In this document: one piece after another, positions 53,286 through 64,000 of the stretch
Numbering within the stretch: the stretch's first letter is position 1
How the letters are laid out: each line of letters opens with the position of its first letter
NCBI GenBank assembly: GCA_017534885.1
Contig: JAFXVR010000024.1
Location: 1 to 64,000 of the forward strand
From: Clostridia bacterium
GTDB taxonomy: Bacteria > Bacillota > Clostridia > Christensenellales > Aristaeellaceae
Reading direction: 5' to 3'
DNA: 64,000 nucleotides
The notes under the pieces: model-generated
What the model was told of the DNA's origin: nothing
Database searches by the model: none
What the model saw: only the letters and a program-made list of their open reading frames with translations
Position numbers and translations under genes: made by a program

Positions 53286-54554
53286 ATGGACTATGATCCT
53301 TTGAAGTATGGCGCGCTGGCGGACGGGGTTACGGATGACGGGAAGGCGATTCAGGCGGCGATTGACGCATGCGCGGCGGCGGGAGGCGGGCGTGTGCCGC
53401 TCCGGTCGGGGCGGGTCTACCGGTCGTCGTCGCTGCGGCTGAAGAGCCATGTGGAGCTGCACTTGGAGGGCGGAAGCGTGCTCCTGGCGCCGGACCGGCT
53501 GGAGGGATATTTCCGGCCAGACCAGCCGCAGACGGACGGAAGCGCGTCCAATGTGGGCACGCCGGTGACGGGCAAGCCTTCCTGGGTTTTCCTGTACGCC
53601 TATGGCGCGGAGCATGCCCGGGTGACCGGCAGCGGCGTGATCGACGGCAGCGGCTCGGCCTTTGTGAAGCGGGTGTCGCCCTGGTATGTTACCGGCGACT
53701 TTTACCCCAGGCCCACGCTGATCTACTTTGAGAACTGCCGCCACCTGACCTTCCGGGACACGGTCATGCGGAATGTGGCCTTCTGGACACTGCACCTGGG
53801 CGGCTGTGAGGACGTGCTGATCGACGCCATCCGCATCCTGAACCCGCTGGACGTGGCCAACTCGGACGGCATCGACGTGGATCACTCGCGCTATGTGCGC
53901 ATCCGGGACTGCCACATCGAGTGCGCGGACGACTGCGTATGCATGAAGAACACCCTTGGCAACCGCGAGTACCTCCACACCCGGGGCGTTATCGTCAGCG
54001 GCTGTACGCTGATTTCCACTAGCGCCGCGCTGAAGATCGGCACCGAGGGCGTGGACGACTTTGAGGACATCCTGTTCACCGACTGTGTGATCGACCGCAG
54101 CAACCGCGGCTTGTCCATCCAGGTGCGCGACGCGGGGAACGTGCGCAACGTGTCGTTCACCAACATCAGCGTGCGCACCCGGCGCTTCGCCGACAGCTGG
54201 TGGGGCTGCGCCGAGCCCATCGCCGTGACCGCGGTGGATCGCACGGCGGCTATCCCCGGCGGGCGCGTGGACAACATCCGCTTTGCGAACATCGACTGCG
54301 AGGGCGAGAACGGCGCGGTCTTCTACGGCCTGCCCGGCCGCCTGGGCGACATCAGCCTGGAAAACGTGCGCATCGCCCTGAAGGCCACCAGCCGCTGGCC
54401 CAAAAACCGCTACGACCTGCGCCCCGGCGAGGGCATGGCCGTCTCCGAACACTCCTCCGTGCCCCTGCTGACCAACGGCGAAGCCCGGCTGAGCCTCCGC
54501 AATGTGAGGCTGATCGGGTTCAACGGGGAGGAGACCGGGGTGGAAACCATGTGA
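53286..54554 (+). CDS. GH28 polygalacturonase-family enzyme
   Basis: A 422-residue right-handed beta-helix protein. YGALADGVTDDGKAIQAAI is the usual start; NSDGIDVDHSRYVRIRDC and CADDCVCMK contain the catalytic Asp residues (N-x-D and DD) of GH28. No signal peptide, so it should act inside on oligogalacturonides. The start at 53286 follows AGAGGAGG. The perfect P3 hairpin just upstream could affect translation or end the preceding transcript. Confidence 0.85.
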   Translation: MDYDPLKYGALADGVTDDGKAIQAAIDACAAAGGGRVPLRSGRVYRSSSLRLKSHVELHLEGGSVLLAPDRLEGYFRPDQPQTDGSASNVGTPVTGKPSWVFLYAYGAEHARVTGSGVIDGSGSAFVKRVSPWYVTGDFYPRPTLIYFENCRHLTFRDTVMRNVAFWTLHLGGCEDVLIDAIRILNPLDVANSDGIDVDHSRYVRIRDCHIECADDCVCMKNTLGNREYLHTRGVIVSGCTLISTSAALKIGTEGVDDFEDILFTDCVIDRSNRGLSIQVRDAGNVRNVSFTNISVRTRRFADSWWGCAEPIAVTAVDRTAAIPGGRVDNIRFANIDCEGENGAVFYGLPGRLGDISLENVRIALKATSRWPKNRYDLRPGEGMAVSEHSSVPLLTNGEARLSLRNVRLIGFNGEETGVETM

Positions 54555-54713
54555 CAAGGGCCGCACCTCCGGCCTTGGCGGACCGGCCCGACTGAAGCGG
54601 TTCAGCATTACAAAACCCCTGACTGCCGATTATGTGCAGCCAGGGGTTTCGCGTCTGCGGTCAGGGCCCGAAGGAGCGCGGGAAAACCGCTGATGCGGAT
54701 GGTTCCGTGTGCC

Positions 54714-56942
54714 TCACTCCCGCACCGCGTAGACGCCTGTGTTGTCAAACGCGCCGTTGCCCAGGGTGCAGTTCCGGGGAATGCGCACCACGCCCTGCAG
54801 GCCGGTGCAGTTCTGGAAGGCGTAGTCGCCGATGCTGGTGATGGTGGAGGGGATGACCAGGGTGCAGTTGAAGCCGGCGCAGTCCGCAAAGGCGTAGTAG
54901 GCGATCGTGCGGGCTTTTGAGGACAGGGTCAGGCCGGTGAAGCCTGAGCAGTACCGGAAGGCGTATTTGGGGATATTGACGGCGGCCTGCGGGAGAACCA
55001 GGTTGCCCGTGAAGCCGCTGCAGCTGGTGAACGCGCCGTCGCCGATGGAATTCAGGGTGGAGGGGAGGAGGAGGCTCCCGTTGAAGCCCGAGCAGCTGGC
55101 GAAGGCGGACTGGCCGACGCTGGTAACGCCCTCGGGAATGACCAGGGAGCCGGTAAAACCTTTGCAGTTCTGGAAGGCGGAATTGTCGATTTTCACAAGG
55201 CTCTGGGAGAGGGTCAGCGTTCCGTTGAAGCCGCTGCAGTCGGCAAAGGAGCTGACGCCTATGGTCGTGCAGGCGTCGGGAATGGACAGGGAGCCGGTGA
55301 AGCCGCTGCAGCCCATGAAGGCTTTGTTGTAGATTGATTTGACGCCGGCGGGCAGCTTCAGGACGCCGTTGAAACCTGTGCAGCCCGAGAAGGTGACGGC
55401 GGAGACAGAGGTGAGGGAGTCGGGCAGGGTCAGGCTGCCGGTCAGGCCTGTGCAGTTCTGGAAGGCGCCGCTGCCGAGTGAAGTCAGGCTCTGGGGGAGG
55501 TTCAGCCCGGTCAGGCCGGTGCAGCCGCTGAAGGCGTAATCACCGATGGTTTTGACCTTTGCCGGGATGTCCAGGACGCCGGTGAGGCCGGTGCACTGGT
55601 AGAAGGTATTGTAGGAGATGGCGGTCAGGCTCTCCGGGAAGACCACGCTGGTGAAGCCGCTGCAGGCCGAGAAGGCGTGGTGGCGGATCTCCGCCACCCC
55701 CTCCGGGATGAGCAGGGTGCCGGTCAGCTTTTTGCAGCCGGTGAAGACGTAGGAGCGGATGAGCTTCAGGCCGCTGGGTAGGATCAGCGGGCCGCTCAGC
55801 CTGCTGCAGCTCTCGAAGCACTGCTGGGGGAGCTCGGTCAGGCCTTTGGACAGGGTCAGGCTGGTGAAGCCCGAGCAGTAGCGGAAGGCGCCGTCGCCCA
55901 TTTCCGTCACCGAGTCTGGAATGTCCAGGGGACCTGTGAGCCCTGTGCAGCCGTAGAAGGCGTACTTGCCGATCTTCACCAGCTTCGCGGGCAGGCGGAT
56001 CTCGCCCGTCAGATCCTTCAGGCCCTTGAAGGCCTCGCCGCTGATGACGGTGACATCCACGCCGCGCACCTGGTCGACGAAGTCCAGCGCGGTCAGCCCA
56101 GCCTCGCAGCCGACGGCGGTGAGTTCACCCTCATAGTACACGTACTTGATGCCGTTCACGGTTTCCGCCCAGTACTCGGGCTCAGCGTTGGGATCCCGGG
56201 TGGCAGTGGGTTCGGGCGTGGGCTCAGGGGTGGGTTCGGGGGTGGGGTTGGGGTCGGCCAGGGTCTGCCAGCCGATGTTCTGAATGTTCTGCTGGCCCGT
56301 GCCGGTGTCCGTCACCACGATGTACACGTTGAACTTCCCGCCGTAGCCAGGGGTGGCGGCCACGCGTTTGTCAGCGGAATAAAAATAGTTGACGGGCTTT
56401 GAGTCCGCGTCATAAATGTTGTAGGCGATGGTGACCTCGCCGCTCTGGCAGCGGATGGCCGGGCGGTCCACAAAGATGGACTGCCTGTCCGGGGAGAGCT
56501 CAAAGGTGGCCAGACCAACGCTCAGCCCCTCGCCCCGGGGCCAGGAGAGCTTCTGCCAGCCGATGTTCTGCGAGCGGCTCTCCCCGGTGCCGTCGGTCAC
56601 CACCACAAAGACGTTGAACAGGCCGCCGTAGCCCGGCGTGACCGCCACGCGCTTCTCGGCGGAATAGAAATAGTTGACCGGGTTGGAGGCCTGGTCGTAC
56701 AGGTTGTAGGCGATGCGCAGCTCCCCGGACGCGCCGGTGATCTCCGGGCGGTCGATAAAGATGGACTGCCGGTCTTCGCTGATCTCAAAGCTCAGCGGTC
56801 CGACAGCCAGCGCCTTGTTCTCCTCCGCCAGGCTGTCAATCTCCTCCACCAGCGCATCCAGGCTCAGCGCCTCCGCCGCCGCGCCCGCCATGGCCAGCAG
56901 CGCCAGGGTCAGCGCCAGAAACAGCGCAATACAGTGCTTCAT
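54714..56942 (-). CDS. BspA-like leucine-rich repeat surface protein, second paralogue
   Basis: A 742-residue protein built like the 23293 protein: signal peptide (1-24), two SFEISEDRQSIFIDRP / PGYGGLFNVFVVVTD domains, a Pro-rich PTPEPTPEPTPEPT linker (absent from the other protein) and about 20 LRR_5 repeats ending near the C-terminus. ATG 56942 follows GGGAGG. It is probably exported; no anchor motif is seen. The tandem repeats could recombine with the paralogue. Confidence 0.85.
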   Translation of the reverse strand: MKHCIALFLALTLALLAMAGAAAEALSLDALVEEIDSLAEENKALAVGPLSFEISEDRQSIFIDRPEITGASGELRIAYNLYDQASNPVNYFYSAEKRVAVTPGYGGLFNVFVVVTDGTGESRSQNIGWQKLSWPRGEGLSVGLATFELSPDRQSIFVDRPAIRCQSGEVTIAYNIYDADSKPVNYFYSADKRVAATPGYGGKFNVYIVVTDTGTGQQNIQNIGWQTLADPNPTPEPTPEPTPEPTATRDPNAEPEYWAETVNGIKYVYYEGELTAVGCEAGLTALDFVDQVRGVDVTVISGEAFKGLKDLTGEIRLPAKLVKIGKYAFYGCTGLTGPLDIPDSVTEMGDGAFRYCSGFTSLTLSKGLTELPQQCFESCSRLSGPLILPSGLKLIRSYVFTGCKKLTGTLLIPEGVAEIRHHAFSACSGFTSVVFPESLTAISYNTFYQCTGLTGVLDIPAKVKTIGDYAFSGCTGLTGLNLPQSLTSLGSGAFQNCTGLTGSLTLPDSLTSVSAVTFSGCTGFNGVLKLPAGVKSIYNKAFMGCSGFTGSLSIPDACTTIGVSSFADCSGFNGTLTLSQSLVKIDNSAFQNCKGFTGSLVIPEGVTSVGQSAFASCSGFNGSLLLPSTLNSIGDGAFTSCSGFTGNLVLPQAAVNIPKYAFRYCSGFTGLTLSSKARTIAYYAFADCAGFNCTLVIPSTITSIGDYAFQNCTGLQGVVRIPRNCTLGNGAFDNTGVYAVRE

Positions 56943-57025
56943 ATGAAAACCTCCCGCGACAGACAGGGCTGATGATGATTCTGCTGTTGATATCTTAGCG
57001 GAAGGGGAGGGAAAAGTCAAGAAGT

Positions 57026-57075
57026 CACAAAAAAAGCCCTCCGGGGGGAGCACAAAAAAGCCCTCCAGGGGGGAG
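57026..57075. repeat. Tandem duplication of 25 bases
   Basis: CACAAAAAAGCCCTCC followed by GGGGGGAG-type ends, twice (57026-57050 and 57051-57075), with one base difference; each unit can fold on its own. It lies upstream of the second BspA-like gene. Confidence 0.6.
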
Positions 57076-57162
57076 GCCGTGAATGACCGATGTGCAAACG
57101 GTAAACAGCAAACAAAAAGCCGAGACGGCTTGACAGCAATCATATACCATCCCCCCTCCGGC

Positions 57163-57243
57163 AAAAGTTCTTTGGAAGAGGAAAGGGGGTTTGGGGGGAA
57201 GGGGAAACCTTTCTTTCAAGAAAGGTTTCCCCTTCCCCCCAAA
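57163..57243. repeat. Dispersed G-rich palindrome family, copy P4
   Basis: Perfect 26-bp stem at 57190-57215 and 57218-57243, around a TC loop; the upstream arm TTCTTTGGAAGAGGAAAGG is shared with P3. Confidence 0.8.
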
Positions 57244-57253
57244 GAAACGCGAT

Positions 57254-60469
<3,216 letters not shown>

Positions 60470-60546
60470 AACTGCCCCTTCCCGCGTCCGCTCCAGCTGA
60501 CGCGCCTCCGATCCATACAGCCGCAGCCCCCGCTGCGCCGCTCCCC

Positions 60547-60575
60547 ATCATAGCAAGATCTGGGGGGTGTGGCAA
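60547..60575 (-). promoter_or_regulatory. Predicted carB promoter
   Basis: On the minus strand, TTGCCA (60575-60570), 17 bases, TATGAT (60552-60547), 78 bases before the ATG. Confidence 0.5.
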
Positions 60576-60760
60576 GTACTTTTTTTGTATTGTAAGAGCT
60601 GTTAGCTATTAGCTCAGTTTGACAGGCGGGGAACGGCGGGGGTTGGGATAAGCCAGGGCAATCGCTGACAAACCAATGGATAAATGCGACGATAAGAACA
60701 ACCCTGTTTCCGGGCCTGCGCTTCATTTGTATGATCCCACTGCAATGATCTGATCCATAT

Positions 60761-60858
60761 CTGCTCTATATAGTTAAAAATCTTTTGAAGATGGGATGGG
60801 GGTCTGGGGGAAGGGAAGGAACTTTTCTTCAGAAAAGATCCTTCCCTTCCCCCAGGAT
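60761..60858. repeat. Dispersed G-rich palindrome family, copy P2
   Basis: Same order as P1: CTGCTCT, TCTTTTGAAGATGGGATGG, then arms of CTGGGGGAAGGGAAGGA at 60804 and its complement ending at 60855, around TTTCTTCAGAAA. Confidence 0.75.
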
Positions 60859-61137
60859 CCGTAAACTATTGCCCTTGACACCGGGCGCTTCCGCCGTTAT
60901 AATGATGCTGACAGTGATCCCGACAACAAGCGGGCAAGCCTGGGGAGGTAGCGTTTGGAATCGGTTCGGTAACGGGGAGCATGGTTTGATGTGATGAGGC
61001 GGTGACATGGCCGCTTTGTTTGCTGACGCCATGACGCGGTACGGACGGATGCCGGGCGCTTTTTTCGTGGTGTTCCGCCGGGCCGCTCTCCCCGATATCC
61101 TGTTCATGTCATCAACAGATGGAACAGGAGAGTCCGC

Positions 61138-63099
61138 ATGACACAGGATATGATTTCCCTGGGTTTTGACCAGATCGTTTCACAATTGCAGGAACAGGCT
61201 GTCTCGAAGGCCGCGCGCACTGCGCTGGAGGGCACGGCGCCGTACATGAGCGAGGGCCTTTGCCGCGCCCGGATGGAGGAGACCACCGCCGCCCGTCGGG
61301 TGATGGAGAACGCGGGCACACCGCCACTGACGGAGACGGAGGAGACGGAAACCGGCCTCACCGGGGCGCTGCAGGGCGGCATGCTGCTGCCGGCTCAGCT
61401 GGCCTGCGCCGCGCGCTTCTGCGGCTCTGTCCGCCGCCTGCGCCGGTATTTGATCGGCGCGCAGGCCTTCAGCGCGGGCATCGCCTCCTGGCACGCAGAG
61501 CTGCCCGACCTGGACAGCCTGGAGGAGGAAATCGACCGATCGATCCGCGAGGACACCGTGCTGGACGAGGCCTCCCCGGCCCTGCGGAACCTGCGCCGCC
61601 AGCGGGAGCACACCGAGCAGGGCATCCGCGACCGGCTGAATCAGCTGATCCTCCGCCACAAAAAGGAGCTGGCGGACAGCTACATCACCCAGCGGGGCGG
61701 TGCCTGGGTGCTGCCGGTCCAGAAGCGCTTCCAGAGCCAGTTCCCCGGCCGCGTGGTGGACGCCTCCGGCAAGGGGGCTACCGTGTTCATGGAGCCCTCC
61801 GCTGTGCAGACCCTGCGGCAGACGCTGGATCAGCTGCTGATTGACATCGACATGGAGGAGCGCCGCGTGCTCTGGGCCCTCAGCGACCGGGTGGCCGCCG
61901 AGGCTGAGCCCCTGCGCAGGGCGATCCGGGTGATGACAGACCTGGACGCGCTTTTTGCCCGGGCCAAGCTGAGCCTCGCCATGGATGCCCGGCCGGCGGA
62001 GATCACCGCAGAGCGCCGTTTCTGCCTGAGGGGCGCGCGCCATCCGCTGCTGAACCGGGAAGCCTGCGTGCCCCTGGACCTCGAAATGGCCCTGCCGGAC
62101 GCGGGGATCGCGGTCACCGGGCCGAACACCGGCGGCAAGACCGTGTGCCTGAAGACCGTCGGCCTGCTGACGCTGATGGCTCAGAGCGGTCTGCACATCC
62201 CCTGCACGGAGGGCACCGTCATCGGGATGATGGACCGGGTGCTCTGCGACATCGGCGACAGCCAGAGCATCAGCCAGAACCTGTCGACCTTCTCCGGCCA
62301 CATGACCAATGTGATCCGCATCCTCGGGGAGTGCAGCCGGGACAGTCTGGTGCTGCTGGACGAGCTGGGCAGCGGCACAGACCCCGCGGAGGGCACCGGG
62401 CTGGCCGCGGCCATCCTGGAAGAGCTGGCCCGGCGCGGCTGCTTCTTCATGGTGACCACCCACGATCCACAGATCAAGCAGTGGGCGGAGCAGACGCCTC
62501 GGGTGATCCCCGGACGGATGGCCTTTGACCGCGCCACGCTGAAGCCCCTGTACCGCCTGGAGCTGGGCCGGAGCGGCGAGAGCTGCGCCATTGAGATCGC
62601 CCGGCGGCTGGGCATGGACGGCGGCCTGCTGGAGCGGGCCCGGCAGGTGGCGGATGGCGGGGTGGGCACGGCGGCTAAGGAGCCGCGGAGACCGATGCGC
62701 GTGCCCGCCACCCGCCTGCAGCGCCTGCAGCAGAAGACGGAGGGCCATTTTGAGCGCTTCGCCATGGGCGACAGCGTGCTGCTGCTGCCCGACAGGAAGA
62801 ACGCCATTGTGTATCAGCCGGCGGACGATGAGGGCAATGTGGTGATTCAGCTGCAGGGGCAGAAGCTGACGGTGCGGCATAACCGGCTGAAGCTGCTGGT
62901 GCCGGCCTCGGAGCTGTACCCGCCGGACTATGATTTCTCCATCATCTTTGACACGGTGGCCAACCGGAAGGCCGCCCACACCATGGCGCGCAAGTTTGAC
63001 CCCAATGCGGTGATCGTGCACAGCGAGGGCCGGCCCGCCGAACAGAACGAAAGGATCGAAAACAACAATGATTCGGATGTCAAAAGGCCGCTTTCATGA
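61138..63099 (+). CDS. MutS2-like ATPase lacking the Smr domain
   Basis: A 653-residue protein with the Walker A GPNTGGKTVCLKTVGLLTLM, DIGDSQSISQNLSTFSGHM, LLDELGSGTDPAEG (Walker B) and VTTHDPQIKQWA, as in MutS2 (ribosome collision or recombination factor). Relatives carry a C-terminal Smr nuclease; none is present here. AGGAGA precedes the ATG. The last residues (DSDVKRPLS) are encoded by MITE copy B; before insertion the frame would have ended as ENNNE at TAG. Confidence 0.85.
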   Translation: MTQDMISLGFDQIVSQLQEQAVSKAARTALEGTAPYMSEGLCRARMEETTAARRVMENAGTPPLTETEETETGLTGALQGGMLLPAQLACAARFCGSVRRLRRYLIGAQAFSAGIASWHAELPDLDSLEEEIDRSIREDTVLDEASPALRNLRRQREHTEQGIRDRLNQLILRHKKELADSYITQRGGAWVLPVQKRFQSQFPGRVVDASGKGATVFMEPSAVQTLRQTLDQLLIDIDMEERRVLWALSDRVAAEAEPLRRAIRVMTDLDALFARAKLSLAMDARPAEITAERRFCLRGARHPLLNREACVPLDLEMALPDAGIAVTGPNTGGKTVCLKTVGLLTLMAQSGLHIPCTEGTVIGMMDRVLCDIGDSQSISQNLSTFSGHMTNVIRILGECSRDSLVLLDELGSGTDPAEGTGLAAAILEELARRGCFFMVTTHDPQIKQWAEQTPRVIPGRMAFDRATLKPLYRLELGRSGESCAIEIARRLGMDGGLLERARQVADGGVGTAAKEPRRPMRVPATRLQRLQQKTEGHFERFAMGDSVLLLPDRKNAIVYQPADDEGNVVIQLQGQKLTVRHNRLKLLVPASELYPPDYDFSIIFDTVANRKAAHTMARKFDPNAVIVHSEGRPAEQNERIENNNDSDVKRPLS

Positions 63100-63188
63100 A
63101 CTGAGCCACGACTGGTTGTGGAAGACAGCGGAAATCACCACAACCAGTCGTGGCTCCAAGGTTGAAAGCGCCCTTTTGTCACCCTTAC
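63072..63188 (-). repeat. MITE-like 117-bp element, copy B
   Basis: Identical to copy A in reverse orientation. It is flanked by perfect 9-bp repeats CAACAATGA (63063-63071 and 63189-63197). The right repeat includes the ATG of the methyltransferase gene. Confidence 0.85.
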
Positions 63189-63193
63189 CAACA

Positions 63194-63910
63194 ATGAATA
63201 GGATCGAAAAGTACCGCGATTTCTTCACCAAAGACTGCCTGATGGGGCCGAATTCGATCCGGCTGCTGGACGAACTGCTCCGCCGGAATTCCTTCGGCGC
63301 GCCCTCCGGACGGGTGCTCGACCTGGGCTGCGGCAGGACGCTGACCTCGGCCTTCCTGGCCCGTGAAACCCCTGCGGACACCGTGTACGCCTTCGACCTA
63401 TGGATTTCCGCCACCGACAACTGGGAGCGCATCCGCAGCCTTGGCCTGGCGGACAGGATCGTCCCGATCCACGGGGACGCGCTGGCTCTGCCCTTCGCCC
63501 AGGGCTGGTTTGACGCGATGGTCAGCGTGGACGCCTACCACTATTTCGGCTGCAGGGAAGGCGTGTTCGCGCAAAAAATCCTGCCGTATGTGCGGCAGGG
63601 CGGTTCGGTGATGATCGCGGTGCCCGGGCTGAAGGCTGAGCCCCGGGGCGAGCTCCGCAGCCTGTTTGATGCCTGGGCCGGCGCCGAGGACGCGCTGTGC
63701 TTCCACACCTGCGCCTGGTGGAAAAACCTGCTGGAAAAGGAGGGAGCAAATCAGTGCGAGATCGCCGTCCTCGAGGCGGAATGCTTTGATGCTGCCTGGC
63801 AGGACTGGTTCGACACCGGCCACGAATACGCGCTCCGGGATCAGGAAGTTCTGAAGCAGGGGCTGGATCAGGTGCTGAATTTCGCGCTGATTCATGGGAG
63901 AAAAAAGTGA
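63194..63910 (+). CDS. Class I SAM-dependent methyltransferase
   Basis: A 238-residue protein with VLDLGCGRTLTSAFLA (motif I), IHGDALALPFAQGWFDAMVSVDAYHYFG (motifs II-III) and LIHGRKK at the end. Start at ATG 63194. MITE copy B has been inserted directly before it, so the likely original SD (AAAGGA at 63050-63055) is now 139 bases from the start and no replacement is seen; read from 63068 the frame would have 42 extra MITE-encoded residues. Substrate unknown. Confidence 0.8.
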   Translation: MNRIEKYRDFFTKDCLMGPNSIRLLDELLRRNSFGAPSGRVLDLGCGRTLTSAFLARETPADTVYAFDLWISATDNWERIRSLGLADRIVPIHGDALALPFAQGWFDAMVSVDAYHYFGCREGVFAQKILPYVRQGGSVMIAVPGLKAEPRGELRSLFDAWAGAEDALCFHTCAWWKNLLEKEGANQCEIAVLEAECFDAAWQDWFDTGHEYALRDQEVLKQGLDQVLNFALIHGRKK

Positions 63911-63923
63911 GAGGGGAAATCTG

Positions 63924-64000
63924 ATGTGCGTTTCCCGCCGCGGGCAGACCGCTCCCGGACTGGCGTGCCCGCCTCCTCTCACAGCGGATGAACGGCGCAG
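63924..64000 (+). CDS. Possible start of a further gene, cut by the window edge
   Basis: ATG 63924 after GAGGGGA opens a frame without stops to the window end (25 codons, MCVSRRGQTAPGL). Too short to identify. Confidence 0.25.
   Translation, partial: MCVSRRGQTAPGLACPPPLTADERR

Larger units (their letters stand above)
60470..61137. other. Intergenic region carB/mutS2-like
   Basis: Contains the carB promoter, palindrome copy P2 and 230 bases before the MutS2-like gene in which no gene or RNA is recognised. Confidence 0.5.

Noticed and set aside
60860..61137. Riboswitch or leader RNA before the mutS2-like gene
   Set aside because: No conserved motif or strong structure was recognised apart from the P2 palindrome.

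Overview
The window looks like chromosome of a GC-rich gut Firmicute, probably Clostridia and possibly Christensenellales-like. This rests on Gram-positive style Shine-Dalgarno sites, LplB/YtcP-type sugar ABC permeases, BspA-type leucine-rich repeat proteins, a non-Smr MutS2-like protein and CarB of Firmicute type. No taxonomic search could be run, so the order-level guess is weak. Host DNA is clearly GC-rich with TGA/TAA stops and rare TAG; the block 28662-47481 is visibly more AT-rich.

Layout. 1-900 holds scrap: a transposase tail and a PAPS-reductase fragment fused to a hypothetical gene. 960-5000 holds a DUF1232 protein, a YdcF/DUF218 membrane protein, a membrane protein and a PHP phosphoesterase. 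5176-8328 is a glycyl-radical enzyme with its activase. 8673-23134 is a carbohydrate locus: AraC regulator, two ABC permeases, a binding protein without its own ATPase, and four large glycosidases (two GH38-type, one GH106-like, one alpha/alpha-barrel). 23293-27334 encodes a BspA-like surface protein, a metallo-beta-lactamase-fold hydrolase and a degenerate VanY-like protein, followed by gap (GAPDH).

The 3' end of gap is occupied by an integrative element of about 18.8 kb (28662-47481). A 28-bp identity, followed by a near-identical stretch to the stop codon, is found at both ends, so the element carries a synonymous copy of the last gap codons and the original tail plus gap terminator now lies 18.8 kb away. 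The element carries a tyrosine integrase, three tandem paralogous small genes with the same operator/promoter/leader cassette, a helicase, small plasmid-type genes, an ArdC antirestriction protein, a serine recombinase, a complete type I restriction-modification operon (XRE-hsdM-DUF4357-hsdS-DUF4268-hsdR), further HTH genes and a WYL regulator. Three element genes contain in-frame TAG codons (six in total) without any in-frame TAA or TGA, while 21 of the 23 element genes end in TAA or TGA. The most striking reading is that TAG is translated in this element, probably as glutamine.

From 47651 the host resumes: DUF1810, a frameshifted peptidoglycan-binding protein gene, azlCD, a galacturonate/pectin group (uxaB, HAD phosphatase, unknown, GH28), a second BspA-like protein, carB, a MutS2-like gene and a methyltransferase. 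Two families of dispersed repeats are present in host DNA: a 117-bp MITE-like element (two identical copies, 58 kb apart, with 9-bp target duplications) and a four-copy G-rich palindrome family with perfect or near-perfect hairpins.
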